From positions 1 through 6,295 of the forward strand of contig JAUWYM010000051.1 in assembly GCA_030615845.1 (NCBI GenBank): a stretch of 6,295 nucleotides of DNA, written 5' to 3'. Origin of the DNA: Thermoplasmatota archaeon (GTDB taxonomy: Archaea > Thermoplasmatota > E2 > DHVEG-1). Of this stretch, positions 1 through 6,240 are shown in pieces. The position numbers were made by a program, and so were the translations under genes. How positions within the stretch are numbered: the stretch's first letter is position 1; every line of letters starts with the position of its first letter. The notes under the pieces are model-generated. The model made no database searches and had not been told where the DNA came from. It saw only the letters and a program-made list of their open reading frames with translations.

Positions 1-2
1 CT

Positions 3-1508
3 GTTTCACCTGTAAAATCAAAAAGTTTACCTTCACAAACAGATTTTGATCCATTAACTGATGAAATTGAAGTAACAGTTGAAATTCAAAAGATACGATC
101 ACTTGAAAAATTTGACCGCCAAATACCTGTAAGAGAAAAAATCGATTGGTTTTCTGATCCTGATTTTTATGTGAAAGTCTTCATCAATGATGTGGAGTTC
201 ACAAGTGATGTTTGGCATAATACAAAATATATAAATGATCTGCAGTGGTCAGCGACATTAGCTGTCCCTGATGATGAGGAATTTGTAGACATTAAAATCC
301 AACTGTGGGATTGGAATTTCGGTAGAGACAGACTCTGTGACATTAGTAGCATTTATGATGATGGATATCGGGATAGTTTTGATGTAGAACTGACGTATAG
401 CATTAAAACAGGTCACTGGTTTGGAGATGATTTTACAAATCTTCTGTCATGGATGGAAGATCCAAGTGGGTACGGACGATTAAACGGCTGTGACGATGGC
501 AGCGTCTATCAACGAGAAAGAGATTGCGAGCTCTGGTTTGATATCTATCAGACAGATCCTGACGGTGATGGTATCCCCTATTGGACTGAAGTAAATGTAT
601 ATGGGACAGATCCTGAAGTAGATAATACTGGTGAAGATTCAGATGGTGACGGATGTCCCATTGAATGGGAACATAAATGGGGACATTATATGTGGTATGA
701 TTGGCATGACGATGAATACTATCATTATTGGGAGTATAATGATTCGGTTTGGGATGATCATGTACATCTTGATCCAGATGAAGATGGGCTTGATAATGTA
801 GAGGAATATTTGACATCTCAATGGGATTCAGATCCTTTCAGAAAAGATCTTTTTGTTGAGCTTGATGAGATGGAAACAAGTCCTGATGGTCAAGAAAACA
901 TATTGCCTGAGGGATCAAAGGAACTTCTTCGCACTGCATATGATAGGCAAAATATTGTGTATCATCTCGATGATGGCAACATGGATGGCTATACAACTTA
1001 TTTTGACACGGGACATGATATAATTCCTTTTTATGAGATGTTAGATCGTTCAATGCTTCGAGACATCATCTATTGGAACTATTTCTTACACGGTGATGAA
1101 AACAACTGGCGTCGTGGTATCTTCCATTACGGTGTCGTTATCTATCAAGCAGACTATCATGGCTATGTTTTTCTCTCTGATTCCTGGCAAATTTCAGCAA
1201 AGGTAATCGAAGAAAATAAGACAATTCCAAAAATTCAAGCGAAGAGAGATATTGCTTTTGCTAGTGCTTACATGCACGAATGCGGTCATACATTAGGGAT
1301 ATACAATGGGAACACTCCTGGATGTGATGATCAGAATGGTAAATATCCCTGGCAGAGAAACTGGTGGAAATGGCGACCATATAAAAGCGTGATGAACTAC
1401 GGCTATATGTATAAAATCGTTGATTATTCAGATGGTTCACGCGGTAGAAATGATTTTGATGATTGGGACAGAATCGATCTTACAGCTTTCCAGAGCGGTT
1501 GGTGGTAA
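3..1508 (+). CDS. Secreted-type protein with C2-like domain, calcium-binding loops and metzincin-like protease domain (5' partial)
   Basis: The frame is open from the left edge, so the true start and any signal peptide lie outside the window; 501 residues are visible. The GTG at 171 falls inside a domain and is not a credible start. Visible residues about 20-180 resemble a C2-like beta-sandwich (DPDFYVKVFI, then IKIQLWDWN and RLCDIS). Three Asp-rich loops follow: DPDGDGIPYWTE (about 185-196), DSDGDG (about 212-217) and LDPDEDGLDNVEE (about 256-268), like thrombospondin type 3 or EF-hand-like calcium sites. Residues about 281-501 form a metzincin-like domain with HECGHTLG (His425, Glu426, His429) and Met-turn SVMNY (Met464). 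Active relatives, as I recall them, have His at the third-ligand position; here it is Asn435, so zinc binding is doubtful. A Trp/Tyr/His/Asp-rich insert lies between loops two and three. No C-terminal anchor is seen. Likely extracellular and calcium-stabilised; substrate unknown. The next gene is a paralogue of the C-terminal module. Confidence 0.85.
   Translation, partial: VSPVKSKSLPSQTDFDPLTDEIEVTVEIQKIRSLEKFDRQIPVREKIDWFSDPDFYVKVFINDVEFTSDVWHNTKYINDLQWSATLAVPDDEEFVDIKIQLWDWNFGRDRLCDISSIYDDGYRDSFDVELTYSIKTGHWFGDDFTNLLSWMEDPSGYGRLNGCDDGSVYQRERDCELWFDIYQTDPDGDGIPYWTEVNVYGTDPEVDNTGEDSDGDGCPIEWEHKWGHYMWYDWHDDEYYHYWEYNDSVWDDHVHLDPDEDGLDNVEEYLTSQWDSDPFRKDLFVELDEMETSPDGQENILPEGSKELLRTAYDRQNIVYHLDDGNMDGYTTYFDTGHDIIPFYEMLDRSMLRDIIYWNYFLHGDENNWRRGIFHYGVVIYQADYHGYVFLSDSWQISAKVIEENKTIPKIQAKRDIAFASAYMHECGHTLGIYNGNTPGCDDQNGKYPWQRNWWKWRPYKSVMNYGYMYKIVDYSDGSRGRNDFDDWDRIDLTAFQSGWW
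552..839 (+). repeat. Asp-rich calcium-binding loop cluster in the first secreted protein
   Basis: Three DxDxDG-like loops are encoded here (DPDGDGIP, DSDGDGCP, DPDEDGLD), each followed by an aromatic or acidic helix-like segment such as YWTEVNVYGTDP or NVEEYLTSQ. This spacing is typical of thrombospondin type 3 and EF-hand-like repeats that bind calcium in extracellular proteins. The second and third loops have counterparts in the downstream paralogue at 2883-3038. Calcium binding is inferred from the pattern. Confidence 0.65.
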
Positions 1509-1582
1509 AACTAAGGACATCTTTTAATCCAAAATGTGTAAAGATAATCTTGGGTATTTTCGCATTCTTCACATTATTTAAA

Positions 1583-1614
1583 CAATTAAATATATATAAT
1601 TGAAAAATCAATTG
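1583..1614 (+). promoter_or_regulatory. TATA-like promoter with flanking inverted repeats, before the beta-helix gene
   Basis: An uninterrupted A/T tract (TTAAATATATATAATT, 1586-1601) lies about 30-40 bases before the ATG at 1629, where an archaeal TATA box would give a transcript with a very short leader. No Shine-Dalgarno sequence is visible before that ATG. The tract is framed by CAATTA (1583-1588) and TAATTG (1597-1602). A second inverted repeat, AATTGA (1598-1603) with TCAATT (1608-1613), overlaps its right arm. Either pair could be an operator at the TATA box, but A/T-rich DNA forms short palindromes easily, so only the promoter is moderately supported. Confidence 0.5.
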
Positions 1615-1628
1615 TAGTAATATAGATT

Positions 1629-3689
1629 ATGAAAACAAAACTAAGTACAGTATTTGTATTATTCGTATTTCTATCAATAGTTACTACATCGGCAGTAGGC
1701 AACTTTAAAACAAGAAAGTCCCCTGTTGGTGATGGAGAAACAATTTATGTCGATGATGACAACATCGATGGCCCATGGGATGGAACACTGGAACACCCTT
1801 TTAGACATATACAAGACGGCATCAATATCTCCCTAGACGGCGATACTGTTTTTGTTTATGATGGCACATATTATGAGACTCTCATTATCAACAAATCCAT
1901 AACTCTCACGGGAGAAAAAGAAACCATTCTTGATGGGATGTATAACGATGTAATTATCAATATATTTTCAGAATATGTTACATTACAGAATTTTACAATT
2001 AGAAACTCTGGCGGACATGTTGGTAATGTAGGAGTAAAACTGCAGTTAGATAATAATCTCATAAAAAATTGTATTATCTACAGGGCAAAAACAGGAATTT
2101 ATGCAATCAACTCATCATTTAACAGAATCAATAATTGCACGTTTCACAACAATGGAGAAGGAATTTTTTTTACCTCTTCTGCTAACAATGTCATAGAGGG
2201 TTGTACTTTTGGTCGTAACTCTATAGGTATTCATTTTGAAAACTCTTACAGTACTAGTATAACGTACTCCTATCTCTATGCAAATGGTCGAGCATGTTTT
2301 TTCAATAATTCCAAAAATATTGAAATAATTCACTGTAACATCAGTGACAACAGTGTCAATCACGGCGGCGTTTTCATGAAAGGATGTTCACAAATTGATA
2401 TAATCAATTGTATTATCAATCATAATGGCGTAGGAGTCAATACTGCAGGATCAGATTCCATTTCTATTCTCAACAGCACTTTGTGTTTGAATACTCATTA
2501 TGCAGTTTGGATGGATCAGTTCTGTAGTGATGTAGCTGTTAAAAATTGTGAGATCAGAAATAATTTTCGATTTGGAATCTATAAACCATCAGAGTGCAGG
2601 TGTGATATTGCTAGTAACAATATCTATAAAAATATGTTATATGGAGTTTATGCAAAACATTCACAGTGCACCTCAAAACATAACTATTGGGGATCCCCTC
2701 TTGGCCCTTCTTATACAGATCTTGGAAGAGGAGATAGAATAACGTTTTCTCCGGGTCGTATTCATTATAGACCTTGGCGTCTCATACCATATGAAGATAT
2801 CGGTGCTGATTGGAAGAATAATGAAGAGTTTATGAATAAATCATGTGATGATCCCATAAAAAAACAAATTACTTTCAATGAAAATGATTCTGATAACGAT
2901 GGGGCTCCTGACTGGTGGGAGGAAAAATGGGGTTACAACCCTTCCTCTTGGGATAATCATTCGTTTCTTGATCCAGATGCTGATGGGCTTTCGAATGTTG
3001 AGGAATGTTATACCGATTCCTATGGTTCTCATCCCTTCCAAAAAGATATCTTTCTTGAGATCGATTGGGTAGCATCACAAAGTGGTACATCAAACAAACC
3101 CACAGAAGAGATGACACAGGAGGCAGTCCAGGTCTTCGAACAGCATCATATACGTCTTCATGTTGACATCGGGGATCTTGAGGGAGGAGAAGAAATACCT
3201 TTTATAAGCAATTTTTCGTTTCCCAGACTTCAAGAGTTGTATTGGGATTATTTCCTTCACAACGATCTCAATAACCCAAGAAAAGGTATTTTTCATTATG
3301 GCATAATCTGTGACTTTGGTCCTGATGTGAATTTCCCATTTATCGGATGGAATCATCTTGACTCGTTTCTTATTTCAGCGCAATTATTACAAGATAAACT
3401 TCCTAAATATTCGAGAGAACGACTGATTATGGGGGCAGCGGTCCATCACCTTGGACATACCCTTGGGCTGCTTTCAGATACACATGGCGGAATAGATAAT
3501 CTTGGTACAGTACAACTATTGAGTTTTCAATGGTTGAAATATCATAACTATAAAAGCTGCATGAACTACTACTTCAAATACAAAACGTTTTCCTATTCAG
3601 ATGGAACGCATGGCTTTGGTGATTTTGATGATTGGCAGCATCTTGATTTTACTTTTTTTAAAGACAGTCATTTTGAATGGCCAAAATAA
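1629..3689 (+). CDS. Secreted beta-helix protein fused to calcium-binding loops and a degenerate metzincin-like domain
   Basis: 686 residues. Residues 1-24 form a signal peptide (Lys-rich start, hydrophobic core, cleavage plausibly near TSAVG). Residues about 38-100 match the N-terminal cap of archaeal NosD-like beta-helix proteins (TIYVDDDN, GPWDGT, DGDTVFVYDGTYYE). Residues about 110-340 are PbH1-type rungs of about 22 residues, closed by HNYWGSPLGPS, a common end motif in this family. Asp-rich loops follow at 419-425 (NDSDNDG) and 447-459 (LDPDADGLSNVEE). Residues about 470-686 are a metzincin-like domain homologous to that of the preceding gene, but the zinc motif reads HHLGHTLG (606-613). 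The catalytic Glu is His607 and the third-ligand position is Ser616. The Met-turn is SCMNY (Met645). It is probably not an active protease, so a binding or structural role outside the cell is more likely. At least 12 N-X-S/T sequons suggest a glycosylated surface protein. No C-terminal anchor is seen. It lies 120 bases after its paralogue, with its own TATA-like box. Confidence 0.88.
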   Translation: MKTKLSTVFVLFVFLSIVTTSAVGNFKTRKSPVGDGETIYVDDDNIDGPWDGTLEHPFRHIQDGINISLDGDTVFVYDGTYYETLIINKSITLTGEKETILDGMYNDVIINIFSEYVTLQNFTIRNSGGHVGNVGVKLQLDNNLIKNCIIYRAKTGIYAINSSFNRINNCTFHNNGEGIFFTSSANNVIEGCTFGRNSIGIHFENSYSTSITYSYLYANGRACFFNNSKNIEIIHCNISDNSVNHGGVFMKGCSQIDIINCIINHNGVGVNTAGSDSISILNSTLCLNTHYAVWMDQFCSDVAVKNCEIRNNFRFGIYKPSECRCDIASNNIYKNMLYGVYAKHSQCTSKHNYWGSPLGPSYTDLGRGDRITFSPGRIHYRPWRLIPYEDIGADWKNNEEFMNKSCDDPIKKQITFNENDSDNDGAPDWWEEKWGYNPSSWDNHSFLDPDADGLSNVEECYTDSYGSHPFQKDIFLEIDWVASQSGTSNKPTEEMTQEAVQVFEQHHIRLHVDIGDLEGGEEIPFISNFSFPRLQELYWDYFLHNDLNNPRKGIFHYGIICDFGPDVNFPFIGWNHLDSFLISAQLLQDKLPKYSRERLIMGAAVHHLGHTLGLLSDTHGGIDNLGTVQLLSFQWLKYHNYKSCMNYYFKYKTFSYSDGTHGFGDFDDWQHLDFTFFKDSHFEWPK
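2049..2621 (+). repeat. PbH1-type beta-helix rungs with a cysteine column
   Basis: This stretch encodes about nine successive rungs, mostly 22 residues long, with the recurring pattern N-x-C-x-(I/F)...N...GI. The residues at the equivalent position are Cys148, Cys170, Cys192, Ser214, Cys236, Cys261, Ser283, Cys307 and Asn331. The spacings are 22, 22, 22, 22, 25, 22, 24 and 24. The regular period supports a right-handed parallel beta-helix, as in NosD-type and pectate-lyase-like proteins. The repetition is at the protein level; the DNA of the rungs has diverged. Confidence 0.75.
2883..3038 (+). repeat. Asp-rich calcium-binding loops in the beta-helix protein
   Basis: Two loops (DSDNDGAPDWWEEKWG and LDPDADGLSNVEE) align with the second and third loops of the upstream paralogue, including the WEEKWG / WEHKWG and NVEE segments and the following HPFQKDIF / DPFRKDLF. 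Both join the N-terminal module to the metzincin-like domain. Calcium binding is inferred from the Asp spacing. Confidence 0.6.
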
Positions 3690-3695
3690 ACAATG

Positions 3696-3705
3696 TACAT
3701 AAATA
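3696..3705 (+). promoter_or_regulatory. TATA-like box before the flippase-like gene
   Basis: TACATAAATA lies 25-34 bases before the ATG at 3730, the distance expected for an archaeal promoter that starts transcription at or near the start codon. The bases just before that ATG (ACCCTGAATT) contain no Shine-Dalgarno sequence, which fits a leaderless message. This suggests the gene can be transcribed separately from the secreted-protein gene that ends 40 bases earlier. The box is short and the call rests on position. Confidence 0.4.
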
Positions 3706-3729
3706 CAAAACGCCATTAAACCCTGAATT

Positions 3730-4689
3730 ATGGATGTTAAAAAAATACTACCCGTGATAGGTATCATCATTCTGATTTACCTGCTTTCAACAGTTGATCT
3801 TCCGGCAGTTTTTGATATTTTTTCTCGTATTCCTCTTTTCTATGCGTTTCTTTGTTTATTTTCCGTTGTTCCTATCGTTATTTCCACAAACATTCAATGG
3901 CAGATTCTTCTTAAAAAACAGAAAATACATGTGAGCTTTTTATATTCACTTAAAAACATATTCATTGGTTATTTCTACGGATTCATCACTCCAGGTGGTT
4001 TTGGCGGCTATATCCGAGCTCTTTATCTAAAAAATGAAAGTGGCCAGCCTCTCCCAAAATGTGTCTCTAATATCATCACTTTTAACACAATTGATTTTCT
4101 TTCATTACTATTACTTGGTCTTATCGGTGGTTTTTTTCTCAGCAGCAGATTTCCTCTACTCTTTATAACAATAATAATTGTTTCTATTATAGTTGCTTCT
4201 TTGTTTATATTTTTCCTTAAAAAGAAGAAATCACAAGTTATTTTTACAAATTTTTTCCAATTAAAAATTTTTTCAAAACTGAAGGATAGACTAGAGGATC
4301 CCATTGATACATTCTTTGAAAATCTCCCTGGTTTCAAAGATATCCTTCTTCCATTCTCACTATCGATTTTTGGATGGATAATACGTTTTTCAGAGCTTTA
4401 TCTCATATCCATATTATTTGATATCCGGGTTCCTTACATCTCTTTTCTTTTCATAATAGCTGTTGCAAATGTTGTTGCATCTCTTCCGATTTCAATCTAT
4501 GGTCTTGGGACAAGAGAGATAACGCTTATTTCGCTGTTTTCAATTTTTGCAGTCGCGCCTGAAAAAATTATTAGTCTTTCGCTTTTTTGGTTTGCCGTTA
4601 TATGGCTGCTGCCTAGTGTTGTTGGAGCAGTTATTACTGCTTTTGAAAGCAAGAAACTTGGTGGTGCTACTTCTAAAAAAATAATGTAG
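3730..4689 (+). CDS. Flippase-like membrane protein (lysylphosphatidylglycerol synthase TM region / UPF0104 family)
   Basis: 319 residues, the usual size for a stand-alone member of this family. Hydrophobic segments lie at about 6-22, 35-55, 72-90, 117-136, 141-163, 205-228, 236-253, 260-276 and 281-303. Two family signatures are visible: GYFYGFITPGGFGGYIRALYL (80-100), corresponding to the usual G...N..LPGR.GG..R..YL, and SLPISIYGLGTRE (251-263), corresponding to LPISPGGLGVRE. A basic cytoplasmic loop (KKKK, 164-167) separates the halves, and the C-terminus is Lys-rich. Relatives are integral membrane proteins thought to move lipids or lipid-linked groups across the membrane; the bacterial MprF N-terminal domain flips lysyl-phosphatidylglycerol. 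No aminoacyl-transferase domain is attached here, so the substrate is unknown. The ATG at 3730 starts just before the first hydrophobic segment. A link to the secreted pair is not shown; export or glycosylation of surface proteins is only one possibility. Confidence 0.85.
   Translation: MDVKKILPVIGIIILIYLLSTVDLPAVFDIFSRIPLFYAFLCLFSVVPIVISTNIQWQILLKKQKIHVSFLYSLKNIFIGYFYGFITPGGFGGYIRALYLKNESGQPLPKCVSNIITFNTIDFLSLLLLGLIGGFFLSSRFPLLFITIIIVSIIVASLFIFFLKKKKSQVIFTNFFQLKIFSKLKDRLEDPIDTFFENLPGFKDILLPFSLSIFGWIIRFSELYLISILFDIRVPYISFLFIIAVANVVASLPISIYGLGTREITLISLFSIFAVAPEKIISLSLFWFAVIWLLPSVVGAVITAFESKKLGGATSKKIM
4675..4681 (-). terminator. Oligo-T terminator candidate for the minus-strand methyltransferase gene
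   Basis: On the minus strand this reads as a run of seven T about 28 bases past the stop codon of the gene ending at 4709. Archaeal RNA polymerase commonly terminates at such runs without a hairpin. It lies inside the last codons of the convergent flippase-like gene, so the two transcripts would overlap slightly. Confidence 0.4.
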
Positions 4690-4694
4690 AACTG

Positions 4695-4721
4695 TTTTTT
4701 GGATGCATTTATTTCTTTTTT
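4695..4721 (+). terminator. Oligo-T terminator candidate for the flippase-like gene
   Basis: Two runs of six T (4695-4700 and 4716-4721), with further T-rich sequence between them, follow the stop codon at 4689 within about 30 bases. This is the usual form of an archaeal intrinsic terminator. The second run lies within the last codons of the convergent minus-strand gene, where it encodes the Lys-rich end of that protein and so may have a coding explanation. Confidence 0.45.
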
Positions 4722-5377
4722 AGATGAAAGGCGTTCCATCCAAGTAATAGTGACCAGGGGACTGGATGATGTATTCTTTTTTCTATTGTAATGTTTTTAT
4801 GTGCATCAATACAGTCGAGAATCTCATCGGTTACGGCGTCGAGATCTCTTATAATGATTATGCTTTTTTTCTTTGCAGTTTTGAATATATGACTGAGGAT
4901 TTCTTTTTTTGGTAGTGCACAGCTTGAAACTATTATTATATCGAATTTTTCTAGAGGATACTTTGTACCGTTTCCTTGTTCAATTGTTATTTTTTTATCT
5001 AGATGTTTTTTTAAGATGACTTCGTTTGCTCGTTTTACTGCTTTTTTATTTTTATCTATTCCTACGACTTTTACTTTAAACAGTTCTGCAAGTGTCATTT
5101 CAGTTAAAGGGTATGATCCGCAGCCTACGTGTAGTATTTTTTTTCCTTTTGATATATGAAATGTTTTACATTCGTTTTTATATTCTTCCCCTATTGATCT
5201 TTCGTATATATCTGCGATTTTTTCGTTTTGATAGGATAAAATATCAACGACTATCCAGAAGTAATTTGATACTGTTCTTATTAAAAAAATAGCGATTCTA
5301 TCTATTATTTTTGATTTTTTGAATTGTACTTGTGGGCAACTGTTCTCCGCTGATGTAGTCATTTTTTCAATTCTCAA
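4709..5377 (-). CDS. Class I SAM-dependent enzyme resembling nicotianamine synthase / methyltransferase
   Basis: 222 residues from a TTG at 5377. An ATG five codons later (5362) is an equally good start. A weak AGGGAT lies about 8 bases before the TTG, and nothing clear lies before the ATG. Residues about 24-48 are hydrophobic and probably helical. A Rossmann core follows: motif I ILHVGCGSYPLTEMTLAE (81-98), acidic motif II VVGIDKN (104-110), motif IV FDIIIVSSCALPKKE (145-159) and strand five KSIIIIRD (171-178). A SAM loop continued by PLT, and an Arg at the end of strand five, recall nicotianamine synthase (GSGPLPLT, VVRS), which condenses aminobutyrate units from SAM. The archaeal enzyme is about 270 residues, so this protein is shorter and an ordinary small-molecule methyltransferase remains possible. 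The C-terminus is basic (LKKK). It is separated from trmI by 83 A/T-rich bases, so it probably has its own promoter. The substrate cannot be told from sequence. Confidence 0.75.
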   Translation of the reverse strand: MRIEKMTTSAENSCPQVQFKKSKIIDRIAIFLIRTVSNYFWIVVDILSYQNEKIADIYERSIGEEYKNECKTFHISKGKKILHVGCGSYPLTEMTLAELFKVKVVGIDKNKKAVKRANEVILKKHLDKKITIEQGNGTKYPLEKFDIIIVSSCALPKKEILSHIFKTAKKKSIIIIRDLDAVTDEILDCIDAHKNITIEKRIHHPVPWSLLLGWNAFHLKKK

Positions 5378-5394
5378 ATATTTTATCCCTATTT

Positions 5395-5457
5395 TTACTT
5401 ATAGTGTCCTCATAATACTTAAAATTATACTCTATAATTTATATTTATATATAATAC
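5395..5457 (-). promoter_or_regulatory. A/T-rich promoter region for the nicotianamine-synthase-like gene
   Basis: The gap between the two minus-strand enzymes is strongly A/T-rich. On the minus strand it holds CTATAAGTAA (5395-5404), about 18-27 bases before the TTG start and 33-42 before the alternative ATG. A longer TATA-like tract (TATATATAAATATAAATTATA) lies at about 5436-5456. The nearer box gives a short leader for either start; the farther one would leave a leader of about 50 bases. Which one is used cannot be decided from sequence. Confidence 0.35.
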
Positions 5458-5460
5458 ATT

Positions 5461-6240
5461 TTATGGTGGAAGTATTTTCCTTGCAAACGTAAGATAACCA
5501 GTATGACCAAGCATATCAAAACTAGGCCGCATACCATGATTCGAAACAACCATCTCCCGTTGAATGTTTTCAAACGTTTTCACTTCAATAAAACTATATT
5601 TTTCCAATTCTTTTACCGTACTTTCAACCTGAGTTGTAAGAGGAGAAAATGAACAGAAATATCCACCCACCTTAAGTGCATTCCATGCATGATTTACTGC
5701 TTTCCAAGGATTTGGTATATCAAGAATTATCACGTCAAGATCGTTTTCATCAATACCTTTAGTAACATCTTTTAATTTCGTAGAAACGTAGTGCGCCAGC
5801 CATGCTTTTTTAATATTTTTCATTGAATGCTCTATAAAATCCTCTCTTATATCATATGATATTACTCTGCCATCTGGAGCTACCGCATTTGCAAGCGCAA
5901 TCGTAAGAGAACCAGAACCAATCCCTGCTTCAAGAACAGTCTGTCCAGATTCAATCGAACAATTAATAAGAATATGACCAAGATCTCTAGGAAGAATTAT
6001 CTGCGCACGTCGCTTCAAACTCTGTAGTTTATCCAAAAGCGACGGACGTAAAAGCCAAAACTTTTTATTTCCTATCTCCAACTGTTTTCCATATTCTCTT
6101 CCAACAAGACTCTTTGGATCAAAAACGCCTACTCCTTTGATTTTGTCTGTTTTACCTGCAGTATCAACAATAATTTTTTTCAAATTCGAATCAATGAGAA
6201 CAACAACATAGTTTTTTTCTACAACCTTTTTCATGGCCAT
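5461..6240 (-). CDS. trmI: tRNA (adenine(57/58)-N1)-methyltransferase TrmI
   Basis: 259 residues, typical for archaeal TrmI. The family methylates N1 of A58, and in some archaea A57, in the T-loop of tRNA using SAM, acting as a homotetramer in the cytoplasm. Residues about 8-65 form the small N-terminal beta domain. The segment RPSLLDKLQSLKRRAQIILP (65-84) leads into the catalytic Rossmann domain. Motif I is EAGIGSGSLT (104-113), motif II VISYDIRED (126-134) and motif IV LDIPNPW (173-179), which matches the characteristic LD.P.PW of the family. The C-terminal signature RPSFDMLGHTGYLTFARK (238-255) is also present. The core motifs appear intact. ATGs at 6240 and 6234 are both possible starts. 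The second overlaps the TGA of the upstream gene as ATGA, which suggests translational coupling and favours 6234 (a protein beginning MKKVVEKNY). An in-frame TAG at 6271-6273 rules out a longer ATG-started form. Confidence 0.93.
   Translation of the reverse strand: MAMKKVVEKNYVVVLIDSNLKKIIVDTAGKTDKIKGVGVFDPKSLVGREYGKQLEIGNKKFWLLRPSLLDKLQSLKRRAQIILPRDLGHILINCSIESGQTVLEAGIGSGSLTIALANAVAPDGRVISYDIREDFIEHSMKNIKKAWLAHYVSTKLKDVTKGIDENDLDVIILDIPNPWKAVNHAWNALKVGGYFCSFSPLTTQVESTVKELEKYSFIEVKTFENIQREMVVSNHGMRPSFDMLGHTGYLTFARKILPP

Noticed and set aside
171..173. GTG as the start of the first secreted protein
   Set aside because: The frame is open for 56 more codons to the left edge, and the GTG lies within the YVKVFI strand of the C2-like domain, with no signal peptide after it.
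433..816. Minus-strand open frame of 127 codons opposite the first gene
   Set aside because: It is rich in His, Asp, Asn and Tyr because it mirrors the Asp/Trp/His-coding stretch of the real gene; it shows no domain and no start signal.
1509..1628. Possible small RNA or terminator hairpin between the secreted genes
   Set aside because: Only a T4 run (1522-1525) and a near-palindrome AAGATAATCTT with no usable loop are seen; nothing is strong enough to annotate.
3..3689. Toxin-antitoxin, contact-dependent or defence system
   Set aside because: No nuclease, immunity protein, polymorphic-toxin or defence signature is visible; the domains are typical of archaeal secreted surface proteins.
4023..4337. 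Minus-strand open frame of 104 codons opposite the flippase-like gene
   Set aside because: It lies wholly inside a well-supported membrane-protein gene and has no recognisable motif; it is a shadow frame.
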